Assembly: GCA_016081115.2 (NCBI GenBank)
Contig: JABTTQ020000074.1
Location: 186,001-250,000, forward strand
Direction: 5' to 3'
DNA: 64,000 bases
From: Rehmannia glutinosa
Lineage: Eukaryota > Streptophyta > Magnoliopsida > Lamiales > Orobanchaceae
Within the stretch, counting starts at the first letter, position 1, and each line of letters opens with the position of its first letter. This document shows, piece by piece, positions 10,999 to 23,300 of this stretch. The notes below the pieces were generated by a model. The model was given only the letters and a program-made list of their open reading frames with translations, made no database searches and was not told where the DNA came from. Both the position numbers and the translations under genes were made by a program.

Positions 10999-12489
10999 TG
11001 TTTGATACATGTTTTTATCTTAATTTTGATGATTTTATTTTTACACCAAAACAATGTTTTTAATTGTTGTCTAAATACTCCTAAATGATTTAAAATGATT
11101 TTAATATTTTCCGGAGTATTTCTTCAAGTTTTATTTCAGATAAAATTGGACAACACTTTTAATGATTTTATGTTTATAAGTTTTTACTTCAAAACAAGGT
11201 TCCTAAATGTTGTCTAAATACTCCGATTGATTTAAAATGTTTTTACTAAATTTTGGAGTATTTCTTGAGTTTTATTTTCGACAAAAATTGGACAACATTT
11301 TGTCTCAAGGTCAACCGTCGCCGTGTAGGGCAACCGTGCACTGAAGATGAATTTTGGAACAAAAATTGAGATGGAAGTAAAAATGGACAGTCGACCGGGC
11401 GTCGGCCGGTGGCGTCGCCGTCGCCCCCCCTGTCGGCCGTGCACGAACGATTAAATTTGAAACAAATTAATCGTCTCTTGGTTTTGCAAGGAAGGGGATC
11501 GGTCCTTGTAGGGGTCGACCGGTCGAAGACCCCTTGGACCGGTCGCCATGTAATGTAATATTCTTTGTGTTATGTTTCAAACTTCTATTTCGTGTGACCG
11601 GTCGCCTCTATCTTTTGACAAAAGAAAATTTTGACCGTTTGACAAATGAGACAAACTTTCCTTAAAATGTGGGATTGATTTCTAACAGCTATATTCTTGA
11701 TTTTAATTGTATTTTTCTGTAGATTTTCAATCCCCAAGAGGAGCCTATGCTTGATCAATCATCTCCTATAAATAGAGGAAGTTTTGGAGCAACCAATATA
11801 ACAATTGAGATACAATACAACAAGATACACTTCAAGCAAATATTTGTTCTTCATAGTTATTACTCTTGTTGTAATTTTGCCTAGTTTATCACTTTCACAT
11901 CCTTGAGGTCTAGGCTATTCTTGATTACACTTTGCACTCATATTGTAATATTCATTATTGAGTTGTAATCTTGATTTTTGGTCATCATTCAACACAAGAC
12001 ATCCTTGTGAGTATTCTTGTGGTAAGAATACACTTGGGTGATCTAGGTGCTAGGTGTGAGAAGATTGTGGTAATCTTCTTGTTGAGGTGTTGAAGAATTT
12101 GGTATTCTTCAAGGTTGAAGATTGTGGTAATCTTCACAAGGTGCCGTTGAAGGAAGATTGTGGTAATCTTCAAAGGGAGATTGTGGTAATCTCCAAAGGT
12201 GGTGTTGTAGAAGAGTGTGGTGCTCTTCAAGGTGTTGTAAGTTGAGTTTGTATTAATTTTGGTAATTAATAAAATTCTTTTTCTTTTTGAAATCCATCAG
12301 GGATATCTTTGGGGTGGTAGAGGATTAGGCCCTAGGTGGGTTGAACCTCTATAAATCGACGTGTGTTGTTTACATTCCGCACCTTTATTATTGTCTTGGC
12401 TTGTTTTGTTCGAAAAAGAGGGTAAAATCGAATAGATGGAGATAATCTATTCACCCCCCTCTAGATTATCGTAGCCGCTTGGACTTACA
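10999..12489 (+). repeat. C1 3' LTR, 1491 bp
   Basis: It begins TGTTTGATACATG after the polypurine tract and ends CTTGGACTTACA. A good TATA box, TATAAATAG, is at 11767-11775. The CCGGTCGCC motif occurs near 11517-11550 and 11597-11606. The stretch 12061-12210 repeats a word built on GATTGTGGTAATCTTC. After the LTR the older ULP locus resumes. Confidence 0.8.
12061..12215. repeat. Imperfect tandem repeat on GATTGTGGTAATCTTC inside the C1 LTR
   Basis: Copies or partial copies lie near 12063, 12118, 12157 and 12179, with related GTGGTGCTCTTCAAGG near 12218. They lie in the presumed 5' untranslated part of the LTR, downstream of the TATA box. Confidence 0.7.
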
Positions 12490-12960
12490 TCTTTTATATG
12501 AATTGGGTGACTGAAATACAAAATTGTTATATCACAAGAAGATGGACAAAGTTTGCAAAAAAATGACTTATGGGATTAATTAGATAGAAGAATTGGACAT
12601 AGTAATAGGCCTAAGGATTGCATTCCTTGGCGTCAAGAAATGGCGTGCAAGTATTATAATTTGTTATTGAAATGCCAAGAAAATGAGGAAGCAAGAAGAA
12701 TCCTTGAAGAAGGTTATTACTGGGATTCTATGGCAATTGATGAATAGATGGCTGCTACAATGAATTATGCAGCTGAAACTGAGATTTCTACTTCTTCTAC
12801 TAATATTCTAGATCCTACGTTCGATTTACAAAGGCGAGAAAATAAAGAACGAAAGGGCATTTGAAAAAAACAAGAAGAAGAAGAGTCTTGACACATCAAA
12901 CACACATCCATCAAAGGATTTGGATCGAAGACTCCTAATCCTGATTTGTTTTAGGAGGAT
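12490..12960 (+). pseudogene. Decayed coding remnant of unknown family
   Basis: From about 12540 to 12940 the plus strand reads with coding-like composition: RPKDCIPWRQEMACKYYNLL, then KCQENEEARRILEEGYYWDS, then a TAG stop, then DPTFDLQRRENKERK and a lysine-rich tail. Stops at 12579 and 12746, TGA at 12862 and a probable frameshift make it nonfunctional. I do not recognise the family. It points toward, and converges with, the ULP pseudogene on the other strand, so a transposase-like partner from the same Mutator-like element is possible but unproven. Confidence 0.35.
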
Positions 12961-13450
12961 TGATTATTTGAACTTAATTATGATTATTCTTTACTATACA
13001 CTTTTCCGGCAAATACATTGTAATGTATCTGCTAATACTTGTCAATGTATATGCTAATACATTTTAACGTATCTGCTGATACATTCCTATTTTTTTTCTG
13101 GGAATTCATATCTTATGATTTATTATTAATTGTTCTGATTATTTCGATGTCTTTTCAACAGATAATTATTTTGTGTGTGAATTCATATCTCATGTTTTAT
13201 TTTTTACACTTTCCTAATTATTATTTACACTTTTCTGGTACAGGGGATTAATACATTGTAACGTATCTGCTAATACTTGTCAATGTATCTGCTGATACAT
13301 TTCTTATTTTGTGTGTGAATTCATATATCATGTTTTACTGTTCTGATTATTTAAAGTATTTTTAATAGACAATGATGTTTTAGGAGTGTTTATTATTTGA
13401 ACTTAATTCTGGCGCATGGAATTAATGCATTGTAAAAACATTCCTAATAC
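12950..13450. repeat. Diverged direct repeats with CTGCTAATAC words
   Basis: The pattern ACATTGTAA(C/T)GTATCTGCTAA, then TACTTGTCAATGTAT, occurs at 13016-13080 and again at 13253-13310. The flanking phrase TGTGTGTGAATTCATAT also occurs twice (13171 and 13308), and TTTTAGGAG...TTATTTGAACTTAATT occurs at 12950 and 13378. This suggests an old duplication of roughly 250-400 bp that has decayed. No gene is visible. Confidence 0.6.
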
Positions 13451-13459
13451 TTGTTAATT

Positions 13460-14005
13460 GTTAAAAAAACATTAATTGTTAATTGTTCAAGGACACATAC
13501 CCGGACCTATAATACTTGCAACTGCTTGTAAAAAACCCTCATCAAGTAGTCTACATAAAAACATTACTTGTTTATGTTAATACTTTTCTGTTCAACAACT
13601 AATACCTTTCTTAAGGTACTAATAATTTTTTTTTTTTTTTGCAAGATACTCACATGAAAAAACTAATACATTTACTTTTAATATTAATACTTTCAAGTTT
13701 CAATACTAATATGTTTACTTGTACTTCTAATACTCCATCTACAGCTAACAAAAATGAGTAATAATACTTTCAACATTCAATACTACCACATTTACATGTA
13801 ACTATTAATACTTGCCTAACATTCAAATTGTTTTTCATAAAAGAACAAACAAAAGTCTAGACAGCCATATGATCCCCCATTTCACCCAACCATCTTCTAA
13901 CCCTGTACATCATAAATACATTATATTAACAAAACAGATCACTATAAAACTAATAAAAATGACTTCTACTTAAATAAAATCTTACATGAATATCATTTTT
14001 TCAAG
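13460..14005. other. AT-rich downstream flank of the ULP pseudogene
   Basis: The stretch is noncoding with scattered CTAATAC words at 13570-13810, a poly-T run at 13627-13640, and nothing gene-like. It lies just past the inferred stop of the minus-strand protease pseudogene and may include its 3' untranslated region. Confidence 0.5.
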
Positions 14006-14601
14006 CTACTTCAGGGCCCTCACGAATTCAAGAACATCCCTCTCAAGTTGAACTCATTTCTTATTTAACTGGTTCAACAGAATTCTGGAACAATATGATG
14101 CTCTTAAAGCATGGCTTACATTGCGCTACAAAAAAAACATGAATAAAATCCATCAGAAAATGATCAATATAAACAATATTTGTTTTGCCAAGAATCATAC
14201 CAGTTTCAAATCTGGACTCGAGTAGACTTCCCCACTAAAATTTTCCATGTGGTGCATTAAAAAAACACCACAATCCACATTGTCCGCATTGCGTTGCCAG
14301 CTGAAGGGAACACTTTACCAAGGAAAACGCTCAACCTCTTGGGCTCGTGGATGATTTAACTCTTTCACCATGACAGACAAATTCTTTTGTTGGAATAAGT
14401 GAAAAAGCAATAAGAATATTAACTAATACTTCTGATGCTTTTACCACAATAATTTAAAGTAACAAAATGTTGTAGTTTACCACAATAGCTTCATGGTGAA
14501 CTAAATTGTCCACATATTGCACCTTGCTGGCATCAAAATTGATGACAACAGTAACAAAATGCTCTTTGAAGCAAATCAGGAAAAAAATCTACATTTTCAA
14601 C

Positions 14602-14735
14602 AAAAAAAGAATATTAAATAATACTTTACAGTGTAACAACTAATACTTTACAATGTAACAACTAATACCTTAGAGTGTAACAACTAATACTTTACAGTGT
14701 AATAACTAATACATATAAGTATAATAAGTATACTT
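14602..14735. repeat. Intronic minisatellite AACAACTAATACTTTACAGT
   Basis: About six consecutive copies of a ~20 bp unit (TGTAACAACTAATACTTTACA and close variants) lie between two protease exons of the ULP pseudogene. Confidence 0.85.
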
Positions 14736-14873
14736 TTCATTAGAAATAAAAATGAATTCTTACTAGGTCAAATCCACTCAAATCCATAACTCCTACTGAT
14801 TTCATCTACGTTCCCCAACAATCTCTCAGATCTTTTGCCCAATCTCTGGCAGTGTCTTCTTCAACAATGTTTG

Positions 14874-14899
14874 ATATATATATATATATATATATATAA
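14874..14899. repeat. (TA)n microsatellite
   Basis: An uninterrupted alternating TA run of about 25 bases lies in an inferred intron of the ULP pseudogene. Confidence 0.95.
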
Positions 14900-15410
14900 T
14901 TGTTGCAAATAACATAATATTAATATACTATAACATTAATGTAAAACATGACAATACATGGAAAAAAAAACATTGCTTGCTTACAGAATGTTGAGCATAA
15001 AAATAAAAGCATTTCCTCCTCTTTTCATCCACTGGTCTTTTGTTGAGGAGCATAACCCATGTATCAATTATGCTCACGTGGATCAAACTTTCATCATTCA
15101 ATATGGACATATCACCAAGCTAAACATAAAAAGCACTAGCATGTGTAAAAATTGGTTCAGCTCCGACTGAAAAAAATAACTTACAAAAATTAATAATGAA
15201 AAAAATATTATTCAAACAACATAATCAAAGAATAACTTACAGTTCAAACATTACTTACTCTTTTTTTCGTTTGTGATTGAAAAACAGTAGTCAGCCACAT
15301 CCTTTTCCTTCCTTGACAACACAACTCCAGTAAAATTCTTGCTGTCATAAATGAGCACCTAAATGCTTTCTTCTCACGGATAGGCCACCGTTCAACTGTT
15401 TGCTCAAAAT

Positions 15411-15565
15411 AATAGTCAACTAATAGTAACAACTAATACCTTACTAATAGTCAACTAATAGTAACAACTAATACCTTACAATGTAACAACTAATACTTTA
15501 CAATGTAACAACTAATACCTTACAGTGTAATAACTAATACTTTATAGTGTAACAAATAATACCTG
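15411..15565. repeat. Second intronic minisatellite of the ACAACTAATACCTTAC family
   Basis: There are about seven copies of the same ~20 bp unit as at 14602. The first two share a longer period with GTCAACTAATAGT. It lies between the DSKNFTG exon and the acidic linker exon of the pseudogene. Confidence 0.85.
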
Positions 15566-16855
15566 AATCAACAACTACTACTTCTTCCTTTTCACCATCT
15601 TCTTCATCATCATTCTCAAGTGATGCAACACAATCATCAACTGTTGCTTCATTCATTCACATCGGACATCATCGGTATTACCTCATGCTGTGGTGTGTCT
15701 TTATTCACATCATGTATTACTTCCTCCTTTGGAGTTAGAATATCGAAACGGGGCATAGAAGGGTCAATGAATTTTTTCATTCTCTCAAATTTACTCACCA
15801 CCTCATCAACATACTCATGAAGATTTGCACTTGAAAAAAAATGTTAAGTCTTCAGACAACTCAATTGGAGACGATGAAGTTTCTTTTTCAATCAATTATA
15901 CCTGCAACTTCCTCACTCTCTCCATGTGCGCATGAAAAATAGTGTTCATGTCCCTTCTCAACAACATGGATAATTGAGTCATACCATGCACACAAAACAT
16001 CAAAAGCTTTAAAAAATACTAATACTTTTTGCAGTGAATAATAATACATGTAATAACATTTATCTTACATCCTTTGCCATGTTGTGGATCTCCTCATCAA
16101 ACATCTCTCCCTTCGGCAGTTTATAATTGATCAGTTCAAAGAACTCATCATCCTCACTGTCCTCACCCTTCTAAACTTTCTTTCTCTCATCCATCTCACC
16201 TTTCTTTCTGTTCTCTTTCTCATCTTTCTTTCCTCTTCTTCCTCAAACATTTTTTTCTTACCATTATTGTTCTTTCTTCTTCTTTTTTCTTATCATTATT
16301 GTTCTTGATTCTTCCCTTTCCTATGGATATGTGTCTGTCAAAAAATCTCCCTGGCCAAATTCCCTAGCCGAAATTTCTTCAGTAACCCTATTCTTGATTT
16401 TATCGGTATTTCAAAGTTGTATCAAGAGTAGGGTTGTGGGTTTCGCACGACCTTGTCATTTCAATCTATGAAAGTACAAGATTTGCAGAACCAACACACA
16501 ACCACTCACATTCTTAATGTTCCGCTTTTTGTACTTATTCACAACCACACAAATCCTATTCAAAACATGCGTATACCAATCCAACTTGATTATTTTGTCA
16601 ACCTCAACAACTGACCTCAAAATACCAAAGTCCACGTTCTGTTAGCACTTGGTGTTAAGAAAGAAGACAATATATATAACACAAAAAATCTTTTAAAGTC
16701 CTCACCACCATCAACCATCCTCTCCATAACAGATCGAAAAGACTTCAAGCTATCTTCCCCCTTAAAATCATACCTATCATTCCATTCAGCCATTATACCC
16801 AAACTCTCATTATTCCTTAAAACATCACATCCTTCATTCTTAGGTAGAAGAAAAC

Positions 16856-19118
16856 TGTTATAACCCGAAACTTTTCATATTTATTTACATGATTTATATC
16901 ATTCATAAACATAATTACATGCATATTAATATTTCATATTGACATAGAATACATGAATAATCTTGATATGTCAATTTTTAGCTTAATTATGCTAGGTTAC
17001 TACTTGTGCACTATTTAAAGAAATCGGGTAATTAATATTTTAAGCTTTATTTTATTACATCAATTGATTTATTTGAGTGTATAAAGTACAAATATATGTT
17101 GAGTATATATATTTAAATATATGTATATATAATTAATTGTTAATCATAAGTTGAGGGGTCAACATGCACTTTAAACACACTTTAGGGGCTAAAGTGCAAT
17201 TTTTGAAAAATTTGAATTATTGCTCTCTTAGTAAGACTAAAGGGAAGCCATGTTATCATTATTGGGGGTCTGGAAGTTTTAAAAGAAAGGAGGAAAAAGA
17301 AAGCAAATCAAAGAAAGAAGGAGAAAGGAAGAAAAACTTACCGTAAGATCATTTTTCATCAAAAATCCAAGGTTCTTTCCAACTTTTCTCTTGATTTTTT
17401 GTTTAGAAATCTTAAATCTATGTTAATAAGAGTGTTTATACATGTATTTAGTTTATGTTTTTGAGTTTTAAGAAGTCAAAAATCAGATTTAGGGTTTGTA
17501 AAACAAGAAAGAACAAGATAAACACAAAGTTGCTATAGTATAAAAATTTGTTTTACTATGTTGTAGAGAAAGTTGCATTTGAAGGTCTAAAATCATGAGT
17601 TTTAATTATTTGAAGGCATGGTTATATTTTTATACATGTTAGTTTATTGTGGTAAAAATTTGGGAGTGATTGAATACATTAATAGGTGTGAAAATCTACA
17701 TGAACTATAAGGTGAAAACATGATCCCCTGTTTCTGTCCAGAGTTTTCTTCGGTATTGCTCCATCTCGACTGGTTTTCTTTCCGAATTTGGAATTTTGTA
17801 AAACATGAAAGTTGTAGAAAATTGAATTATATTTTCAGTCCAACTTGAAGCATCTTAATGTCATTTTTCTACAGAAAGTTATGGTGAAAATACTAAAGGC
17901 TGCCAGAGTGATATTTTCAGACGTTTTAGTTGAATATTTTCTACGTTTTGTCAATTTTGATTAGTTAAAATGCATACATGGCATACATACATGACTTCAT
18001 TAGTACTTAGTATATGATATTAAATTTGGTTATGCATTTTGGATACATTTATAGGTCAAAATCTCGATAAAGAAGCGAATAAGGTTCATTAGACGAATCA
18101 GGATAAGGACTTCACCTTGTGAGTATAATCTTGTAATTTGTTATTTGACTCTTATGTGATTGTAAGATTGATGTTTTTGAATGAATTCCATATGTGTTGA
18201 TTTTTGTAAATATGAATCCATTGTATTCTTAATGTGAATTATATGGTTGTTTTGGTGATATTATGATGATGTTGATATGAATGTGAGAAATGTGAAATGT
18301 ATTGATGTTATTGATATGGAATCGAAATATATGAAATGTATTGATGATACTGATATGGATATGAATTATGTGATATGAAATATGCATTCATCAGAGATAA
18401 AAGGATTTTGTTATGGCCACCAATATCCTTGAATCATGTGTTATAGATTTTCAGAATTTTCTGAATACAGAGTACAGTACGGCCACCCCGAGTTCTTGGA
18501 ACTCAAATATATGTGTTATGTATTACAGAGTGCCATGGCCATATTCGTGATCACGATTTATTCTTGGATATGGATGGTCCATAACAGTAAAAGAATATGA
18601 CTAAGCATATGCATTTGTGTATTTATTAATGATATAAATTGAATGTGTAAGATGTATTGATGATGTACTTGTATTGATGATGTGATTGTGTTAATTATGT
18701 GCTTGTGTGATGTTAAATAACTTGTTACTTGATTATACTTATTGAGCTTGCAACTCACCAATTGCAATGTTGACTATTTTTAGATTATGTTGATGAAGTG
18801 ACATGTGAAGCTTTTGTACAAGTTGAAGTATGGATCCAAGGTAGGCCGAGTGATTTTCAGTCCTTCTTCCTCAGCTCATCATTTGCATATCATTTTAGGA
18901 TCTTGTTTATAAGAATGTGGTCTATAATGGTTTGTAATGTAAATTATGTATGTGTGTATGAGTGTTGAAAACCTTTTCATTTGGGAACAATGTTTTTGTT
19001 TGTACAATATGTTTGCAATAATAATAAATATGCGCACTCTGATAAGTGAAGCTATTGGAATGCATTTAAGTTGGTATTTGTATTTTAAGTGTATATGTTA
19101 CAAGGTAAGGATGTTACA
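16856..19118 (+). repeat. G2 5' LTR, 2263 bp
   Basis: It starts TGTTATAACCCG and ends GGATGTTACA. It aligns along its whole length with 23817-26072, with scattered single-base differences and small indels (for example an extra GCAGCA-type insertion in the right copy near 24702). The short ORF at 17164-17346 is LTR sequence, not a gene. Confidence 0.92.
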
Positions 19119-19123
19119 ATTTA

Positions 19124-19138
19124 GTGGTATCAGAGCCC
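19124..19138 (+). other. G2 primer-binding site for initiator tRNA-Met
   Basis: GTGGTATCAGAGCCC lies five bases after the 5' LTR end. TGGTATCAGAGC complements the 3' end of plant initiator methionine tRNA and primes minus-strand DNA synthesis. Confidence 0.9.
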
Positions 19139-19231
19139 TGATAGGGGTTCTGTAGGTCATGACATGACATGTGCATTTTCATTTTATATTATATGTTGGC
19201 ATAAGTCATAATTATGTTGCATTTTAGGCAA

Positions 19232-20226
19232 ATGGATATACATCAAGAACCGCATGTTGAAAACGATGAGCAAAGTGTTCATGGAGGAGAAGGAATAGCC
19301 GAGCCAGGGTCACATTCATCTCATCCATCTCAACATCATGCACATGGAATACCTGCTCATTTTATGTATCCACAATATCAACCTGTAAACCCTCCCGAAC
19401 CACGTGAACGAAGGTATGATAAACTAAGAAAAATGGGAGCTGTTGATTTTACCGGCACCACATATCCAGCAGTGGCAGAAACTTGGTTGAAACGGACCGA
19501 GAGGGTTCTGAATTTGATGAAATGTACCCCAGATGAAAATTTTGATTATGCAGTGTCACTTCTTCAGGGAGATGATTATGATTGGTGGGAGACTATACCT
19601 AATAGCACTACACAACCTCCTGTATTGACTTGGGATGATTTTCTGCGGGAATTTCATGATGCATATCTGCCAGAGGTTTACAGGGATCAGAAAGAAAAAG
19701 AATTTCTTGAGCTCAAACAGGAGAATCGATCAGTTGCAGAGTATGAAGTATTGTTTAATCAGCTTTATCATTATGCCCCACATATGATAGCTACAGAAAA
19801 AAGAAATGCAATAGATTTGAGGCTGGACTTCGATTTGGTATTCGAAACCGTATTACACTTTCAGATTTGGAGTCTTATAGTAAGTTGAAAGCTGCAGCGA
19901 TACGTGCTGAGAAATTGGAAGCTGAATCAAAACAAAACTTTCAATACAATAAGAAGAGACAGGGTGATGAAACTGGAGGATTCAAAAATAAAAAAGAGTT
20001 TACTCAATCTACACAAAAGAGTTTCTCCAATAGTTCTAAAGGTGGCAATTTCGGAGGCATGACATCAGCTAGTAAGGGTTCTGGTTCTTCATCATCAGTT
20101 GTCACTTGTGTTCATTGTGGGAAAAATCATTATAAAGAGTGTAAGGCGCTAATCATCGGGAAATGTTTTAGATGCGGGGAACCTGGTCACATCGTAAGCG
20201 CCCAAAACCACGTGAAGAAAACATAG
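19232..20226 (+). pseudogene. G2 gag, frameshifted
   Basis: I take the start at ATG 19232 (MDIHQEPHVENDEQ), after a short leader behind the PBS; ATG 19214 is in frame but lies in leader sequence. The capsid core has RKMGAVDFTGTTYPAVAETW and WDDFLREFHDAYLPEVYRDQ. Near 19810-19870 the frame shifts by one base; the continuation starts at LESYSKLKAAAIRAEKLE. It carries a Ser/Gly-rich stretch and a zinc-knuckle region CVHCGKNHYKECKAL then CFRCGEPGHIVSAQ; the second knuckle lacks its final Cys. TAG at 20224-20226 closes it. Confidence 0.85.
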
Positions 20227-20385
20227 TTGAACAAACTTGATTTGGTGGTTTTAATCCTAGCAGGTCGAGGTCGTGGAAGATTTGGTAGCACGGAAGAATG
20301 AGTGCGAGATGAAAGCCAAGGTAGCGGATAACAAACTCGGGCTCGAGTTTTTGCTATAACAAAGGAAGACACTAAAGTTACTCCA

Positions 20386-23300
20386 ACTGTGATAATCGGT
20401 AATCTTTCCATTTTCGGTATAAATGCTTATGTTTTATTTGACCGGGAGCAACGCATTCATTTGTATCACAATCATTTGCATCACACTTGGATTATAAATG
20501 AGAAATGTTGGACTATGATTTACTTGTTCGAACTCCATGAGCGTGTCACTATTGTAAAATCGTGTATTTCGTGATTGTGAACTTTTGATTGGGAATTTCG
20601 AATTACATGCTACATTACTTGTTATGATGTTAAAGGATTTTGATGTGATTAAGGTATGGACTGGTTAACTGAATATCATGCTAAACTGGATTGTTTTACT
20701 AAAGAAATAGTGTTGGAACTGCCGGATCAGACACAAATAATATTTAAAGGGGAAATGGAAGTTTTGTTTGCTTGTATAATATCTGCATCTACATCATTCA
20801 AAATGATTAAGAAAGGTTTTGAATGCTACTTAGCTCATGTTGTAGACACCAGATTATATGGTTTGAAAATTGAAGACATTCCAGTAGTTAGAGAATATCC
20901 GGATGTGTTTCCAGATGATTTGTCAGGGTTACCTCCAGATAGAGATATAGAGTTCACAATCGAATTACAACCGGGTACAACACCAATTTCTATTCCTCCT
21001 TATAGAATGGCACCCATTGAGTTACAAGAATTAAAGAAACAATTACAAGAGCTGCTTGATAAAGGATACATTAGACCAAGTGTTTCACCATGGGGTGCAC
21101 CAGTATTGTTTGTTAAAAAGAAGGATGTCACTTTGAGATTGTGTATAGATTATCGACAGTTGAATCGAGTGACGGTGAAGAATAAATATCCTTTACCCAG
21201 GATAGATGATTTATTTGATCAGTTGTAGGGTTCTAGAGTTTTCTCAAAGATTGATCTGATGTCAGGGTATCATCAGTTGAAAATTGCAGAGAATGATATA
21301 CCAAAAACAGCTTTTAGAACCAGATATGGTCATTATGAATTTTTAGTGATGCCTTTTGGATTGACTAATGCACCTGTTGTGTTTATGGCATTGATGAATA
21401 ATGTGTTCAGGCCATACTTGGATAAATTTGTGATTGTCTTTATTGATGATATTCTGATATACTCAAAATCTACCGAGGAACATGAACAACATCTGAGAAT
21501 CGTGTTGCAAACTTTACGAGAGAAACAATTGTATGCAAAACCCAGTAAATGTGAATTTTGGTTAGATCAAGTTATCTTTTTGGGACATGTTGTTTCTGGT
21601 GATGGTATTAAAGTTGATCCAAAGAAAGTTGAAGCAAATGACTAAATGGGAAAGCCCGAAAAATATTTTAAGTCCGTAGTTTTTCGGGTTTAGTGGGTAT
21701 TATAGAAGGTTTGTTGAGAATTTTTCTCTCATTGCGTCTCCATTGATGAAATTATTGCGAAAGGATGTTTGTTTCAAATGGACAGGACGATTGCGCGAAG
21801 AGTTTTGATGAGTTGAAGAAAAAGGCTTACAACGGTTCGGTGTTGACAATTCCTTCAAGTACTGATGGTTTTGTTGTTTATAGTGATGTTTCCTATTAAG
21901 GTTTGGGATGTGTTTTAATGCAACATGGTAAAGTCATTGCTTACGCTTCTCGCCAACTTAAATCATATGAGATGTCTTATCCTACACATGATCTTGAACT
22001 TTCCGCGGTTGTTTTTGCCTTAAAGATATGGAGACATTATTTATATGGTACCACATTTCAAATTTTCACTGATCATAAAAGTTTAAAATACTTATTGAGT
22101 CAGAAAGAATTGAATATGCGACAGAGAAGATGGGTTGAGTTGTTGAAGGATTATGATTGCACTATAGAATATCATCCGGGGAAAGCTAATGTTGTTGCTG
22201 ATGCTTTAAGCCGGAAATCTTATGGTGTTGTTCATATATGTCAGTGCATTCTTTACCGTATTTGATTGATCTGATAAAGATGAATGTCGAAATGAATGTA
22301 AATGATATGGGTGTTATATGTGCTTCGATTCACGTACGTACTATGATGATTGAAAAAATTAAACGAGCTAAATTTCTTGATGATAAACTAACCAGTATTG
22401 CAGAGAAAGTGAAACAAGAAAAGAGTACCACATTTGTTTTGAACAGTGATGGTAGTTTGATGATCAGTAATCGACTTTGTGTTCCCGAAGTTGATGGCCT
22501 AAGACATGAGATAATGGAAGAAGCTCATACTGCACCATATGTTATGCATCCTGGTAGTACGAAAATGTACCAAACCTTGAAAAATCATTATTGGTGGCCC
22601 AGAATGAAGAAAGATGTAGTCGAATACGTTTCAAAATGATTGACTTGTCAACAGCTTAAAGCAGAGCATCGGGCACCAGTAGGTAAGTTGCATCCACTAC
22701 CTATTCCCGTTTGGAAATGGGAGCGTATTACTATGGATTTTGTTTACGGTTTACTAATGACACCAAGGAAAAATGATGCAGTTTGGGTAATTGTTGATCA
22801 ATTAACAAAATCAACTCACTTCTAACCATTTAGATGGGGTTCTACTCTCGAAAATTTGGCAAAAAGTATGTTAATGAGATTGTTAAATTACACGGTGTAC
22901 CTTTGTCTATTGTTTCAGATCGAGATTCTCGTTTTATGTCGAGATTTTGGGGTAGCTTACAACAGGCTTTGGGTACTAAATTACATTTTAGTACAACATT
23001 TCATCCACAAACAGATGGTCAGTTAGAGAGAACTATTCAGACTTTAGAAGATATGCTTCGTGCATGTGTTCTTGAATTTAAAGCCTCTTGGGATGAATAT
23101 ATTGCATTGATGGAATTTGCGTATAATAATCAACATCATAGTAGCATTGGCATGGCGCCTTATGAAGCATTATATGGTGGAAAAGGCAGGAGTTCAGTAT
23201 GTTGGGATGAAGAGGGAATGAGGTTGTTAGAAGGTCCAGATTTGATTCAGGATACCATTGAAAAAGTGAAAATAGTTAAAACTAGATTAAAAGCAGCACA

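Larger units (their letters stand above)
8975..12489 (+). mobile_element. Ty1/copia element C1, 3' part, truncated by G1 insertion
   Basis: A Copia reverse transcriptase fragment starts immediately after the G1 LTR, followed by about 1.5 kb of noncoding 3' sequence, a polypurine tract and a 1491 bp LTR. The 5' part must lie left of G1 outside the window or be lost. The AAAAGGGGGAGATTG tract before the LTR is the style seen in SIRE/Maximus-type Copia elements; the lineage call is tentative. Confidence 0.8.
14006..16855 (-). pseudogene. Ulp1-like cysteine protease of MULE (Kaonashi) type, C-terminal segment, broken
   Basis: On the minus strand the region reads as exons of a Ulp1/SENP-fold (C48) protease. 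The triad is visible: His in KEHFVTVVINFD (codon 14559-14561), Asp in VQYVDNLVHH (14508-14510), Cys in NADNVDCGVFLMHHMENF (14280-14282). Upstream parts are NDESLIHVSIIDTWVMLLN (near 15050-15107), DSKNFTGVVLSRKEKDVADY (near 15295-15345), an acidic ENDDEEDGEKEE linker (near 15580-15617) and the N-terminal domain with LKSFRSVMERMVDGGEDFKR and VSGCVLVLQILYFHRL (16430-16800). A last exon near 14006-14128 reads SYCSRILLNQLNKK and stops at TAG 14006-14008. Introns hold AACTAATACTT repeats. A frameshift near 16624 and a stop in the last exon make it a pseudogene. Such proteins are deSUMOylase-like, but substrates are unknown. It continues at 26291. Confidence 0.78.
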
